This document shows, in pieces, positions 22,732-34,100 of a DNA stretch of 64,000 nucleotides (within the stretch, counting starts at the first letter, position 1; every line of letters begins with the position of its first letter). The notes beneath the pieces were generated by a model, which was not told where the DNA came from, did not search any database, and saw nothing but the letters and a program-made list of their open reading frames with translations. The translations under genes and the position numbers were made by a program. The stretch comes from Beroe forskalii (lineage: Eukaryota > Ctenophora > Nuda > Beroida > Beroidae): assembly GCA_011033025.1 (NCBI GenBank), contig WFMF01000077.1:537443-601442 (forward strand). Direction: 5' to 3'.

Positions 22732-24179
22732 CTTTGTTAACGTGGGGCTTTTCAAATGCAGCTTTGCTACGTTTGGCTTTTTGATTTGATTTCCGCTTTT
22801 CTTTTTGATTCAACGGTAGTCTTTTTGAAAGAGGCTATTTTAAATACGATGGTAGAAGGTTCTAATTTTGGTTTGGCAATTATAAATTCGCCACGAACAG
22901 CATTCCGTGATTCCGCTGTAAATTTTAGTTTGTTTAAAAATGAAGAAATCAAAATGCCTGCCACACATTGTGTCAAATTGAACTGCCCTCAATTTTCCGC
23001 GTTTTACTCTGAATGCCTCATTACACTGTTCGCCTCACTGTTTCTTACTCTGCTTCTTTTTTTAATTTTGTTTCTGGACTATTGGCATGTGCTGTGCCCT
23101 GCAAAGGGATTTTATGTTTCATATCATGTATTATATATAATTTTTCCTTTCAAAGTCCTCAATTTTCTTTACTTCTTTCCTATTGACCATTGTTTACGCA
23201 TTGATTGATGTGAATATTGCGAATTAAAAGTTCCTGCGATTTCCCACAAATAGAACCCTAAGTAATAGAACCCTAAGTAATAGAAATTTAAGTAATGATG
23301 ATGTCAGTGTAACGAAAGTACTCTACCTCTATGTAAAGATTAAGTTTGTTGACCTTACGAAATCATCGCTTGTCTTATCTCATGGGAAAAATATATCAAT
23401 ACATTAAATATCATATTTAGTTTACTATATTCTTAAACATTAATAAACATCTCTTATAAGTAGGAGGATTCTTATTGCTTGCTTGTTTTGGTGTCCAATA
23501 TGAGAATGATGATTCACAGCTGAGTGCATCGTATTCTTAGTTCTATGATGTTTTTCATTCACAGGGCTGAGTAGTGAGTTGTTTTTAAGTTGTGTTTCAA
23601 CCGGATTGTTGAGAATCGACGGTAAAAAAGAGTCTAGTTTAAGAAATCATGCCTTATAAATGTTCCATAACTGTAGGTGAGTACACTCAGTTTTTGTCAT
23701 AAAGAAATCATCTTTAAGAAACAAAGCCTTGGATTTTCAAAAATTTAAGGTTAAGAAACCTAGCCAAGAATTTCGGAAAAATTAAGAAACTTCTCTGATC
23801 TACATTTAAGCAATTAAGAAAGTTTTGGCCTAGAACTTTGAGATTTGTTTATAAAATCGTATTCAACAGAAATTCTTCTTTCATCAGTCTGATTCAGAAA
23901 TGCGAAACAAAAGAGAGTAGTGCAAATGGCAAGGAAGAAGTTTAATGAGCAGACCGACAGTATGTCTCTTATCTTGTGTTGTTATAAATATCCAATAACT
24001 GAACCAACTGCCCTGTTATAGCTATATTGCGAAATCACAAAGTGAGTAAGTAAACCTGAAAATCCTGGCACTTCTTTCCGTAGTTATGGAATGTCTCTAT
24101 ATCGTGAACTTGAATGACTAAAAGGGGTTTTGTTCGCTATTTCCTTGAATTACCGCATTATGGTCGTATAACTTCTAGT
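22732..24179. other. No supported gene
   Basis: An open frame of 150 codons (22756-23208) is Phe/Leu-rich with hydrophobic runs but lacks homologous motifs and lies in T-rich DNA. I treat it as chance. 'taatagaaccctaag' is repeated briefly near 23255-23285. Confidence 0.45.
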
Positions 24180-24699
24180 TTAAAGGGATGGTAAAGTTTT
24201 CATATGCAAATTTCTAATTTTCTCTTATTCCGGCAAAAATAGGGCCGAGGCCCCTGGATTTCTTCTTTGTTTGTAAAATTAACACCTGCAAATTTTAATT
24301 AAGGCTGCCATATTTGCTCTGAAAAGGCACATGGATGTTATAGAGGTTATCATGTGAAACTCATTGGTTTTGACATTAATTATGTATGGATTATGGTTCT
24401 CAATCAATTATGGACATGCCAAATATTATTTTGTTGCATACAGATTTGTGGTTCCGCCATAATGATGCAATTTATGAGCGCGATATCACCTTGGATTATA
24501 TCAAAGGTGGGACCCTATGCCTTCTATTTCGGTTTGTATTTGTATGAATAAATTTTCCGTTACAAATCTATTAATTAGTGGTCCACCACATTTTGTGGAA
24601 TGAAACACATCACATACTTGTTTATATGATATTTCGGTAACATTCAGGCTAAAATAAACAAAATCTATTTTTGAGCCCAAAACTATACCATCCCTTTAA
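24180..24699. mobile_element. piggyBac-like MITE with TTAA borders
   Basis: The ends read TTAA-AGGGATGGTA...(inverted)...TACCATCCCT-TTAA, with 'aaagtttt' and 'aaaact' continuing the arms. TTAA duplication is typical of piggyBac elements, so this looks like a ~510-bp non-autonomous member. An open frame at 24354-24551 inside it is not convincing. Confidence 0.6.
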
Positions 24700-24724
24700 G
24701 TGTCTCACTTGCACATGCCATTAC

Positions 24725-24975
24725 ACACTTTTTCCAGCTAGTGGGGGCCGAGGCCCCCTAGATTTTTTACTAGGGGGGGGGGCAAAATTTACAAGAGTAA
24801 ATATGCAACTAGAATCATGTTTTATTGATTGATTTAAATTATAAAGGTGAATTCCAAGAGAAATTTCTGTCTGAATAAAAAAAAATTTCAACTTTCTACT
24901 GATGTTCAAATATTTGAGAAAAGCCTATAGGCCCCCCTAAGATATCTCAAGAGGGGGTCTGCCCCCCTAAGGGGG
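24725..24975. repeat. G/C-run bounded inverted segment
   Basis: Starts 'gtgggggccgaggccccc' and ends 'cccccctaagggggccgtg' with AT-rich sequence between. Similar 'gggggccgaggcccc' text occurs just upstream near 24240. It looks like a degenerate MITE. Confidence 0.4.
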
Positions 24976-25019
24976 CCGTGTAGTCCCATGCACTTGCATT
25001 TTGCAAGTTGCACAGCAAG

Positions 25020-25640
25020 TTATTCAATAAGGGGTGTGCCCTTTGTCTCAAATGTCTCAAACTCGAGAGAGTCGATTGTGACAGGAAAAATTGGACAAAT
25101 GGGATTCAAAAAAGTTTATCAGGTCAGGGACATTTGGGAAAAATAAGACAGAGATACATGTGCCTAAAAATTGAATTGGGCACAGAGAAATTTGGGACAA
25201 AAAGGGCATGAGCCTAAAAAATTAAGACCGACAAGAAAAAATTGGATAAATGGACAAACCAGACAAACCAGACTTGCACTGGTTGCGTTTGAGGGCGGCA
25301 GTTTTAGCGTTCTTCACCTCACAACCTCAAATGACAGCTGCTATTTCACTTCATGTCTGTTTTAAAGCAAGGGTAAAATGTAGTGACATAACGGTAGATG
25401 TTGTGCTGAAACTGCCACGTTATTTTTCTCATCATAGGTTGTGAAGTTGAGAAAGCTTTGCTGCTGCAAACAAACGCAACCTTACGTACTTAGTATGGAT
25501 ATAGATTTCATGCAGAAATAGTCAAAATTCTTGGATCAATTCCAAAATTACTGATTTTTGGCTAATTGTCCCAAAAACCAGTCCCAAACTTAAGAAAATT
25601 AAACTGGGACAGTGACATCCCCAATTACAAAGTGACCCAA
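25020..25640. repeat. 'gggacaaatgggac'-type degenerate repeat
   Basis: Stretches such as 'ctcaaatgtctcaaactc', 'ttggacaaatgggattc' and 'aaaattaagacc' recur in the better preserved array at 29280-29705 and at 30340-30430. The middle (25270-25500) is unrelated. Confidence 0.5.
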
Positions 25641-27083
25641 ATATTGAATAACCCCGGCTATTATATCTATAGGAGTAAGCACGCGTTTGTGTATAATGTG
25701 TATAACTATAGATAGATGACCTGTATTCGCCACTTTGAGCTTGTAAAATAGACCTAGCCTCATCCTTGCCGTGTGGCTGTAAAGTCTCTAATTACACGTT
25801 AATTCATAATTACTTGATTACGAATGTTAATTGGTGGTGATTTTTGTGTTTGTGTCTACGTATGGGAAGCTCTGAGAAACTGATTTGAATACAGATGGTC
25901 GGACTATGATCTAGTCTTGTCTCCATAGTAACTAACTACTTATATACTAACCATATATACTAACCGTACAGTAATAACTATATTATGGTATAGATATATA
26001 CTTCCGAAACTTAAGTCCTCGTTTGAATCTATAGAAGTAGTAAGTACCATACGATCCGTGTTTTTCGTTGCTCGTATTCACCTATTTGCTGACCTATCGA
26101 ATCGTTAAATGGACATTTTGATTTTTCTGAATTCTGAATCCATGAGATGTGTTGTTATAATGTTACATAACTACGTGCGCTGAAAGGAGATCGAACTTCG
26201 AAATAAACTTCAGTATAGCGTTTTCTAACCGAAAAGCCCACATAATAATGGGTTAATTTGTTATAGTATTGACTTTGATATTCAATCACTATAGGAAGCA
26301 GGTCTGTCAAATTCAAGGACTTTTTTTATTGAAAAATCCTATGTCTACGCCCTCGCTTTCAGTTTGTGGCACCAAATGTAAGCCAATATGATAATATTAC
26401 GATTAAATTTCCCATACTACATACCGATAATATTCCTGCTGTGTTTACGGTCATTGTTTACGGTCATTGTTCGTTTTTATAATCACAACACACACGAACT
26501 GGATCTGGTAAAGGATCCGAACTGTAACCTCTTGTTAGTAGGAATATCGGTGAAATCAATAGTGATTACCTATTACTTAGTCATTATTTAATTAACTCAT
26601 TCGAGCCTTTAACTTCTGGGAAAATCATGAGAAATTACTGACGAGTATACCTGAACAAAACCTACATAATTAATCATTACCTGTAAAACAATAGTCAGTA
26701 TATAATAATATTGAGCCAATCAATATATAATAATCTAGAGGAAATATGTAAATGAAAAGACGTATGTATATATATATTTATATATACCACTTTTCATTCA
26801 CTAATTTACTCTTAAATTTGATAATTCTCCATGTAACGTGTTCATTGCTCAAAGTAATGATAGTATGTGGTCTCTTTCTCGAGTGCGGTTCATCAACAAC
26901 TTGAACATTTTTACTCTTACCTTTTACAACTCTTTACTTTTTTATTTTTTATACTCATCATTTAATTCATGATATTATTCTGAATCCTAAAAAATGGACG
27001 TGTGACAATTGGTCGTCGTTCCAGCTTTTCAAGAGGACTGAAAATGGTGAAAAGTATCAAGACCTGGATATATATCCGGGGAT
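25641..27083. other. No supported gene
   Basis: AT-rich intergenic DNA; nothing beyond simple (TA) runs near 26765-26790. Confidence 0.5.
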
Positions 27084-27467
27084 ACTCTTCAGTCTCAAAT
27101 ACACGGGGGGAGACGATTGCCTTTTTTGGATTTTTACTACGGTGGGGGACAGTTATTTAACACCCTCCCCGTTTAGAAATTTTGAAAATTTTGAAAAAAA
27201 TACAAACATAAATCAAAGAAAAATTCATATTTTTTGTTAGAATTGAGCGAAATCAAGCAGCAACCTGAAAGCTTTGCCAACTGTTTCTCAGAATTACGAT
27301 CTTTTTCTCGATCTGAGTCCATATCTTTGGGTACTTCAAACCATTCGATTGAAATTTACCTCCCGGCCCTCCCTCTTATTTGCAGCCCCCCCTTTTTACG
27401 ACATTTTTGAAAAAACTACACAGGGGACAGTTATTACAGCCCCCCCGTCTATTTGAGACTGAAGAGT
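27084..27467. mobile_element. MITE with ACTCTTCAGTCTCAAATA ends
   Basis: The 18-bp terminal inverted repeat is perfect and is followed by G-rich (left) and C-rich (right) blocks. 'ggggacagttatt' motifs recur inside both halves. Length is 384 bp. The target duplication is not clear. Confidence 0.8.
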
Positions 27468-27509
27468 AACGGCGCTTGGTTTCAAGAAAGTGGGTCTAGC
27501 TTACGCCTT

Positions 27510-27700
27510 ACCTTAGTACAGGAAATTAAAAACTCCGGAAATTAAGAAGGCACAAAATTACGCAGCACTAAGTTAAACATTTCTTGTGAACCAAGTGCTT
27601 AATTTTTTGAACATCAATTAGAAAATATAAACGAGTCATGGAACATCATGGAAGTGCTTAATTTTATGCTACTTAACCTAATACTTTCTTAATTTCCTGC
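27510..27700. mobile_element. Second member of the 'ttaccttagtaca' MITE family
   Basis: Shares 'ttaccttagtaca.gaaatt', 'aaaactccg.aaattaagaa' and 'gtgcttaattt' with the element at 11603-11812 (reverse complement of that copy's right half). The right end is decayed (aacctaatactttcttaatt). Confidence 0.55.
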
Positions 27701-28104
27701 ACCTAATTGATTTGAGTTAAATTTAGGCAGTAAGAATGAGATCATTTTCATTAAAGTAAAATAACAAAAGTAAATAACAAAAGTAAATATTAATGATCAA
27801 TTGGGCTTCTTAAGTTCTTAATTAATCTCAAATTTGAATGTTTGATTTTAGGACCAAGGTTACGAGAAAACAATAAAAGATACAGCCATGATCGAGCCCG
27901 GATTTTGTTCTGCTGAGATGGGAGAATGAAATAAGGAATAACTAAAAATTTCTGAATCGTCTTCATAAAGGTGTCTTATCACTTATGACGCATCTCAATT
28001 AAAGACGTCTTAATTTCCTCCAAAAATACGAAATAAGCCTTTTTTGGCCTTACCTTCTCCTAAAAGGAAAAGAGATGGCGGAAAACTAATAGCACAAATA
28101 CTAA

Positions 28105-28195
28105 ACCGATTAAAGTATGGATTATAACCGCCACTGGCTTGATTAGGTATCTTTGAATTCTTCGATTCCTGTCATTGGTTGTTGGAATAACTTGT
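28105..28195 (+). mobile_element. 5'-truncated SINE tail
   Basis: 'tatggattata', 'cgccactggcttgatta' and 'cttcgattcctgtcattgg' match the 3' part of the SINE at 43270-43480 in the same order. The tRNA-like head is missing, as expected for 5' truncation. Confidence 0.7.
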
Positions 28196-29279
28196 GAATA
28201 TATAAGACTCGGCTGCTTCTCGCCGGCATCTCATCGCTGGCTACCTTCAACCTATATCTGATACCTATCACCCTATATTCTACATTTATCTTCGGCCGAC
28301 AACCGACACGAATGTACAATATTTTCATTGCTGCTGACGTGTAAGCAAGAATACACGAGTAATTCATTTTGTAAGATATGTAAACGTATAATAATTTCTG
28401 TGGGGAAATGTAAACATTATCCATCCTTCCATTGGTCTCCTGCAGTCTTGAAATGCAATCTCCCGCCTGATATTTTATCCTCATTCAATTTTTAATGCCA
28501 ACAAATTCGATTGCGTGAGATTGGATCACATCAGGTTTTCTTGCTATCATAAACATAAACATTATAAATTGATGTGATTAGGGCTGGCGGTATGTATGAT
28601 CTGGTTAGAATGGGAGAGTGGCAAATTTGCAGCAGAGGAATGCCTTTTTGTTTGTTTAGCTAATTAGATAACACATCTCGCTTAGATCATCCTATGCGAC
28701 TGTGTGCGTTAATCAACTTCTACATTTCCTTTGTTATCATTGTGTGTTTGGCTGCGGTTTAGTACATATTATAAATCCCTCTGCTCGGATGTTTTACTCG
28801 AGGCAAGGAATGTTTCTGTGTCCTGTTATACATTCTTACATTATTATTGCATGCCAAATCGCCCATACACGTGTTCTCCACTGATTCTTTGAAACTCCCG
28901 TACTATTACGCTCCGTACGCATATTACTTTGGTCATATTATTTTCAGAAAAAATAATCGCTTATTTTTCTAACCTTCGTTTCTTGTATGAAGTACTAGAA
29001 AAATCTTAGGTATAGCCTTGGTCATACCTAATATTTAGCCAGGGATTCGATTCAACAATCCACTAAACATTGTCACTCTTTTGTCGTTTTAATTTTACTA
29101 TTTTGACCTATTTCTACAAGTGTAAGAATAGGAATACTGTAAGTAAATTAATAACTTTGATATTAGTAATTTGTTGTCTGTATGACCAATAAAGAAGGGC
29201 CAGGGGCATATGGACCCTGTGACATGATATACAAAAGGCTACCTACTCTAGAAAAAATGTAGGCAAGTCCCCGGCCAGT
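28196..29279. other. No supported gene
   Basis: Intergenic, AT-rich. No exon-like, RNA or repeat signal recognised. A 113-codon minus-strand frame at 28143-28484 overlaps the SINE tail and is rejected. Confidence 0.45.
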
Positions 29280-29705
29280 ACTAACGGGAGGGGGGGGGTG
29301 CCACTGTCCCAATTGTCCCTAACTCAAAAATAAGTGGATTGGGACAGGGACAATTAGGACAGAAAATGAGACAAATGGTACTCAGAAATTGATTTGCGAC
29401 TCGGACAAATGCGACAATCGGGAAACATGAAACTGAAAATAATGGGTCTCGGAAAGTGAATTGGGATAGGGACAAATGTGAAATTTGGGACAATTGGGAC
29501 AGAGAAAATGGGACTGAGAAATTTATTTGCGACTGGGAAAATGGGACAATTGGGACACATGAAACTGAAAATAATGGGTCTCGGAAAGGGAATCGGGATA
29601 TGGACAAATGGGAAATTTAGGACGAATGGGACAAATGTGACATTTTGGGCAAATGTGACATTTTGAACAAATGTGACATTTTGGACAAATGAGACATTAG
29701 GGACA
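29280..29705. repeat. ~130-bp tandem repeat of 'gggacaaatgggac' type
   Basis: About three copies of a unit running 'gaaactgaaaataatgggtc', 'tcggaaag.gaat.ggga', 'ggacaaatg.gaaattt', ending with four short copies of 'aaatgtgacattttg'. Two minus-strand frames stay open as PFSQSQI/PIVPF-like repeats and are period artefacts. Confidence 0.75.
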
Positions 29706-29927
29706 GCTATCAATGGAACTCAAATGCTTGTGTTTGTGAGCAGCATTTCAGGATAATTTTCCTCACAACATATGATATGAGAAAGATGGTGATTCCAATG
29801 CAACAAGATGGCTGCTTCAATGTTAAACATGCTAAATTACTTATTAGTAAATTAGTATAGTAGAGTAGCAACAAGCAGTATGGTTTAGGTAAATTGAGCG
29901 ATCTAGGCCAGTATCTTGCCTGAATCA

Positions 29928-30225
29928 TGCCAGCTCCACGCCAGTATCACGCCAGTAGCGTGCCAGTAGCACGCCAGTATTGCGCCAGTCGAATGCCAGT
30001 AGCATGCCAGTATCAGATCATATACTGGCGTGTTACTGGCTGGCGTCCTGGCTCTAGTTGTGATTGTCACAATACTGGCGTGCTACTGGTGCGCTGCTGG
30101 GGTGCTACTAGAGTAATACTGGAGTGATACTGATTGGATAAAGGCTTGAGGTAGGCCTGATATTGGCGCGATACTGGCCCGTACTGGCGCAATACTGGCG
30201 TAATACTAGCCTAGACGGATCACTC
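29928..30225. repeat. Second TACTGGCG minisatellite, in opposed halves
   Basis: 29928-30010 carries the motif as 'cgccagta', and 30020-30225 carries it as 'tactggcg', so the block is a head-to-head minisatellite that can fold back. It is the same motif family as at 1430-1660. Confidence 0.8.
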
Positions 30226-31081
30226 AATTTACCATGGTATAGTAGCAATTAGCATGGATATAACTTTCGGGCAGAAATAGTCAGAAATTATTTGAATGAT
30301 AAAAACAGGGACCAATTAAAAAATAACTTATTTTTTCCCACTTTTATATTTGTCCCAATTGTCTCAAGTGTCTCAAATGGCAGTCCCTAACTCAAAAAAA
30401 GTAAATTGAGACAGGGACATTTGGGACATGGCCTTCCCCCACTTACTCCAAAAACTGGCATAGGATCGATCCGTGTGGTTCTGTATTATTTGGCAACACA
30501 GACAACGGTATTAGTAGTTATATTGGTATAGTTGTAACAGTTGTGTACGTACAATTACTGCAATTGTTGCTGTCGCTGGCATTGTCCTCATTCACATTTG
30601 TCCTCGTACACTCTCCAGTCTGTTTATAGTTTTCAAACATTTATTTTTTATTGAGCTTGTTGGCTCCTAAAGGACCAAATGCACTTTAAATCTGATTCAG
30701 AGTGCCGGCTTAAAAAGGGGAACCTTCCACCTTGCCGTCACTAAATCTTCCAGTCCTGACCCTACCCATAAGCCTATACCCAAGGCCTTCACTCGAACTC
30801 AGACCCTAACCTTTGCCTAAAGATAAACATATTGTCCTGAGACCTGAAGTAAAAAGCCGTCGGTGTAAAGTCCATTTCCTGAAAAATGGCATGAATAAAT
30901 GGCTTTTTCATGATACCAGTCATGATTTTTCAGATTTTGGGTTAAGGGAGGTTAGGGCTAAGGGGCTATAAGAAGTAGGGGACTTCTTTCAGGCAATCTC
31001 AAAAATGATGGGGGCTGCAATAAGGGCGTAATGGCGAATGAATAATAATTATCAGTTGAATCACCCCATCAGGGAAAGCAA
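30226..31081 (+). other. Upstream region of the Ig/CCP gene
   Basis: Non-coding, with a short 'gtcccaattgtctcaagtg' repeat fragment (30340-30430). The promoter and 5' UTR of the downstream gene should lie here. I see no clear TATA box near the start codon. Confidence 0.4.
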
Positions 31082-31130
31082 ATGAACCCACTGTGGCCTG
31101 TAGTCCTTCTCCTACTTTGCTTGGGAAATG
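31082..31130 (+). CDS. Ig/CCP receptor exon 1: signal peptide
   Basis: ATG then MNPLWPVVLLLLCLGN, a short hydrophobic leader, ending in phase 1 at a strong donor (gtgagt). Placement just upstream of the first Ig exon and the phase match make it the likely start. Cleavage is expected shortly after Gly/Asn or within the start of exon 2. Confidence 0.75.
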
Positions 31131-34100
31131 GTGAGTTTTTGAACCAGTTTTAAATACTTAAAAAGAGTGCAAACCACGGAACACGTCAGTCTGCAAACTG
31201 CATAATGTCATGTTTGGACCGTGGCCGAACGTTGTTCAAGGTTTGCTCTTTTTTCGAGTTATCTTTCAAACGTATACACCAACTCAATGTCAATTTCGAA
31301 CGCAAGGAAATACCAATCGTTTCTTGGTATTGTTTACTGAGGCCCTGTGCCATAGAGTATTTTTATCTTCGAACAAAGGTACAAAGGTGCTGTTATCTGA
31401 CCAGTGACCAATCTGTTTCTTCATAGTTTGCCAGCAAGAAATAAATTCAGAAACCCAATAACCAATCCAATTTTTTTATTGAAATTTATTCATTCGTATG
31501 TGTTGCTGATGAATAATGAATATCCATTATCCATCTACATTTATTTGGCTGTAGAATCTCTCAAACCTCTACTCCTCCCAGTGACTGCACAGGCACCAAC
31601 GGTTAGTGGAACGCCCACAGTAGACAACATTTATACAAGGGATGAAACTATCGCACTTTCCTGCACTGTCGATTCCTCTGATTCCATGTATGCGTGGATA
31701 CGTAACGGCGAGTTTATCTACACTGATGCATCTAGCAAGGTGACAATGTATAGTACTAACACTTTGTCCTTACCGGCTCCAACGGAAACTGGGGTTGCTG
31801 ATTTGGTCTCTGCAAGCTACATTTGCGCAGTGAAAACTTCGACGAATGAAATTAAATTGTCCACTGTTGCCGAGATCAAAGTTGCAGGTTAGTTATGGTT
31901 ATGTTATTATCTACCACAGGAGACAAATTTGAGGTGACGAACTCAAAATTCAAAAATTTCCAATTGGAGGTTTACTTTTGAGGAGATTGAGGGGTCCCCC
32001 GAGATAATATTACAACTGTCACGAAGGGGTTTTTAGTTTGGAGGGAGTTTAAGGGGTTTATTTCCCCAGTTTGAAATGAGATGTGTTTAAAAAGCGGGTT
32101 TTATCCCATAAATGAACGTAAGCCAGTTTCGAATTATGATTCATATCTCATGAACAACTTATCATTTGTGTTAATATATTGTATAGGGGGGGGCAACGCT
32201 CTTTTAGGCCCCGAGGATATTGAAAATCCGAAAAGAGCCCTAGAAAGTGGGGCCTAAAAGAGCCTAAAAGGGCCTTTGGGGTAAAAATATTAGACTTGGT
32301 GGGCTCTGTTGCCTTAATAACGTCTTGAAACAATTATAATTTATTCAAATATCATTCAATCACTTAATTGTTGGGTTACTTGCATTTAAGAGGAAAAAAT
32401 TGATCAAATTTTTTTAGGGCTCTAGAGGATAACAGTGACCTGAAAGAGCCCTAGAAAATGGGGACCTTAAGAGCCCTTTAAACAGTTTCCCACAGTTTTC
32501 TAGGATCATTAGCCATAGTGTCCTCAAATTATACTGGATTGTTGAAATACTGTTGCTTCATTGAAGAAATCACTATATAAATGGCATTTTGACTGAATGG
32601 GGCTATGCTATCGATCATTAGAACAATTTTAGTCTAGGGCTCTTTTAGGCTCCAAAGGATATAAATAATCTGAAAAGAGCCCTAGAAAGTGGGGCCTAAA
32701 AGAGCCTAAAAGCGCGTTGCCCCCCCCCCCCCTGTATATATACATAGATAAATAATTCGTTCTTTACCTGACTTATCGCAGATGTCCGCATCACGGGATA
32801 CACTGGTCCTTACGGTGGCAGCAATACCGCCCCCAATACTCTCACCCTGACATGCAGTACTGATGTTTACGAGGGAGAAACTGTCGCCAATACCAAATGG
32901 TATAAAAATGGCGGTGAAACTTTTGATGACGTGGAACAACTTGATTCTTGCAGCAATTTAAAAGAGTCCACTATCGTCATTTCGGAGACCACTTACTCTG
33001 ATAATGCCAATTACGCGTGCGGAGGAGTGTCACTTGGAACAAGTGGAACGACTGTTTCTTCGGAAACTCTCGAATTTATCAGTCGTGATGTCTCAACTAC
33101 CGATAAGAGTACCAACTCATTGGGAGGTGAGGTAAAGCTGACTTGTGAGGTGTATGGTGATGAGGCACAAACCATTACGTGGACAAATGCGGATAATGAG
33201 GATGTAACTACCAAAGGGATGAGTGTCGCCAAAGGTACCTTCGCTGCACACTATCAAGACGCAGTATTGACTGTTACAAATGTTCGAGAAGCTGCGGATT
33301 TCACTTGCACTGCCGTCTGGAGTACCGGGTCACCTGCAACTCCCATTGCTTCTGTTGCAAGCGTGAAAATTTATAGTAAGTAAATCATCTGTGATTTTCA
33401 AATGATGTATGTTGTGGGTGGTTGAGTTGGGTCGGTGCTTTGAATGGGTGGAATATGTTTAAAAATTCAGTTTTGGATGTTTGAATGATTGGGGTTGGAA
33501 TGGATGGAATGATTGAATAATTGGGGTTTGTATATGGGTGAATGTTTGAATGATTGTCCTTCCGTCTATGTAACACTCTTGTCCCCGTATAACATGAATT
33601 GCAACTGACGGCACAATTCTTGCTTGTCCGTGTTTGCCGTATGTAGGCGCTTAATTTCCTTCCTCCGCTTTCCTTCCTCCGCTTTCCTTCCTCCGCTTTC
33701 CTTTCTCCGCTTTCCTTTCTCCGCTTTCCTTCCTCCGCTTTCCTTCCTCCGCTTTCCTTCCTCCGCTTTCCTTCCTCCGCTTTCCTTCCTCCGCTTTCCC
33801 TCCTCTGCTTTCCTTCCTCCGCTTTCCTTCCTCCGCTTTCCTTTCTCCGCTTTCCCTCCTCCGCTTTCCCTCCTCCGCTTTCCTTCCTCCGCTTTCCTTT
33901 CTCCGCTTTCCTTCCTCCGCGGTGCTTGATGTTATCTCAATTTCCCTCCTCCGCGGTGCTTGGTGTTGACTTTAAGCTTTAAAGGGCCGGATTACAAAAC
34001 CGACATTTGGCCCTTGGTGCTCTTTAGGGCTGTATGATACAATTGTAAGTTTGCCCTTAGGTGGATTTGGTAATACCGATTTTTGAGAAATTTTAAGGTC

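Noticed and set aside
22756-23208. 150-codon ORF with hydrophobic runs
   Set aside because: T-rich DNA favours Phe/Leu codons; no motif, no supporting promoter or splice signals.
33624-33929. 101-codon Phe/Pro/Ser-rich ORF
   Set aside because: Read of a 14-bp polypyrimidine minisatellite, with no start context or splice partner.
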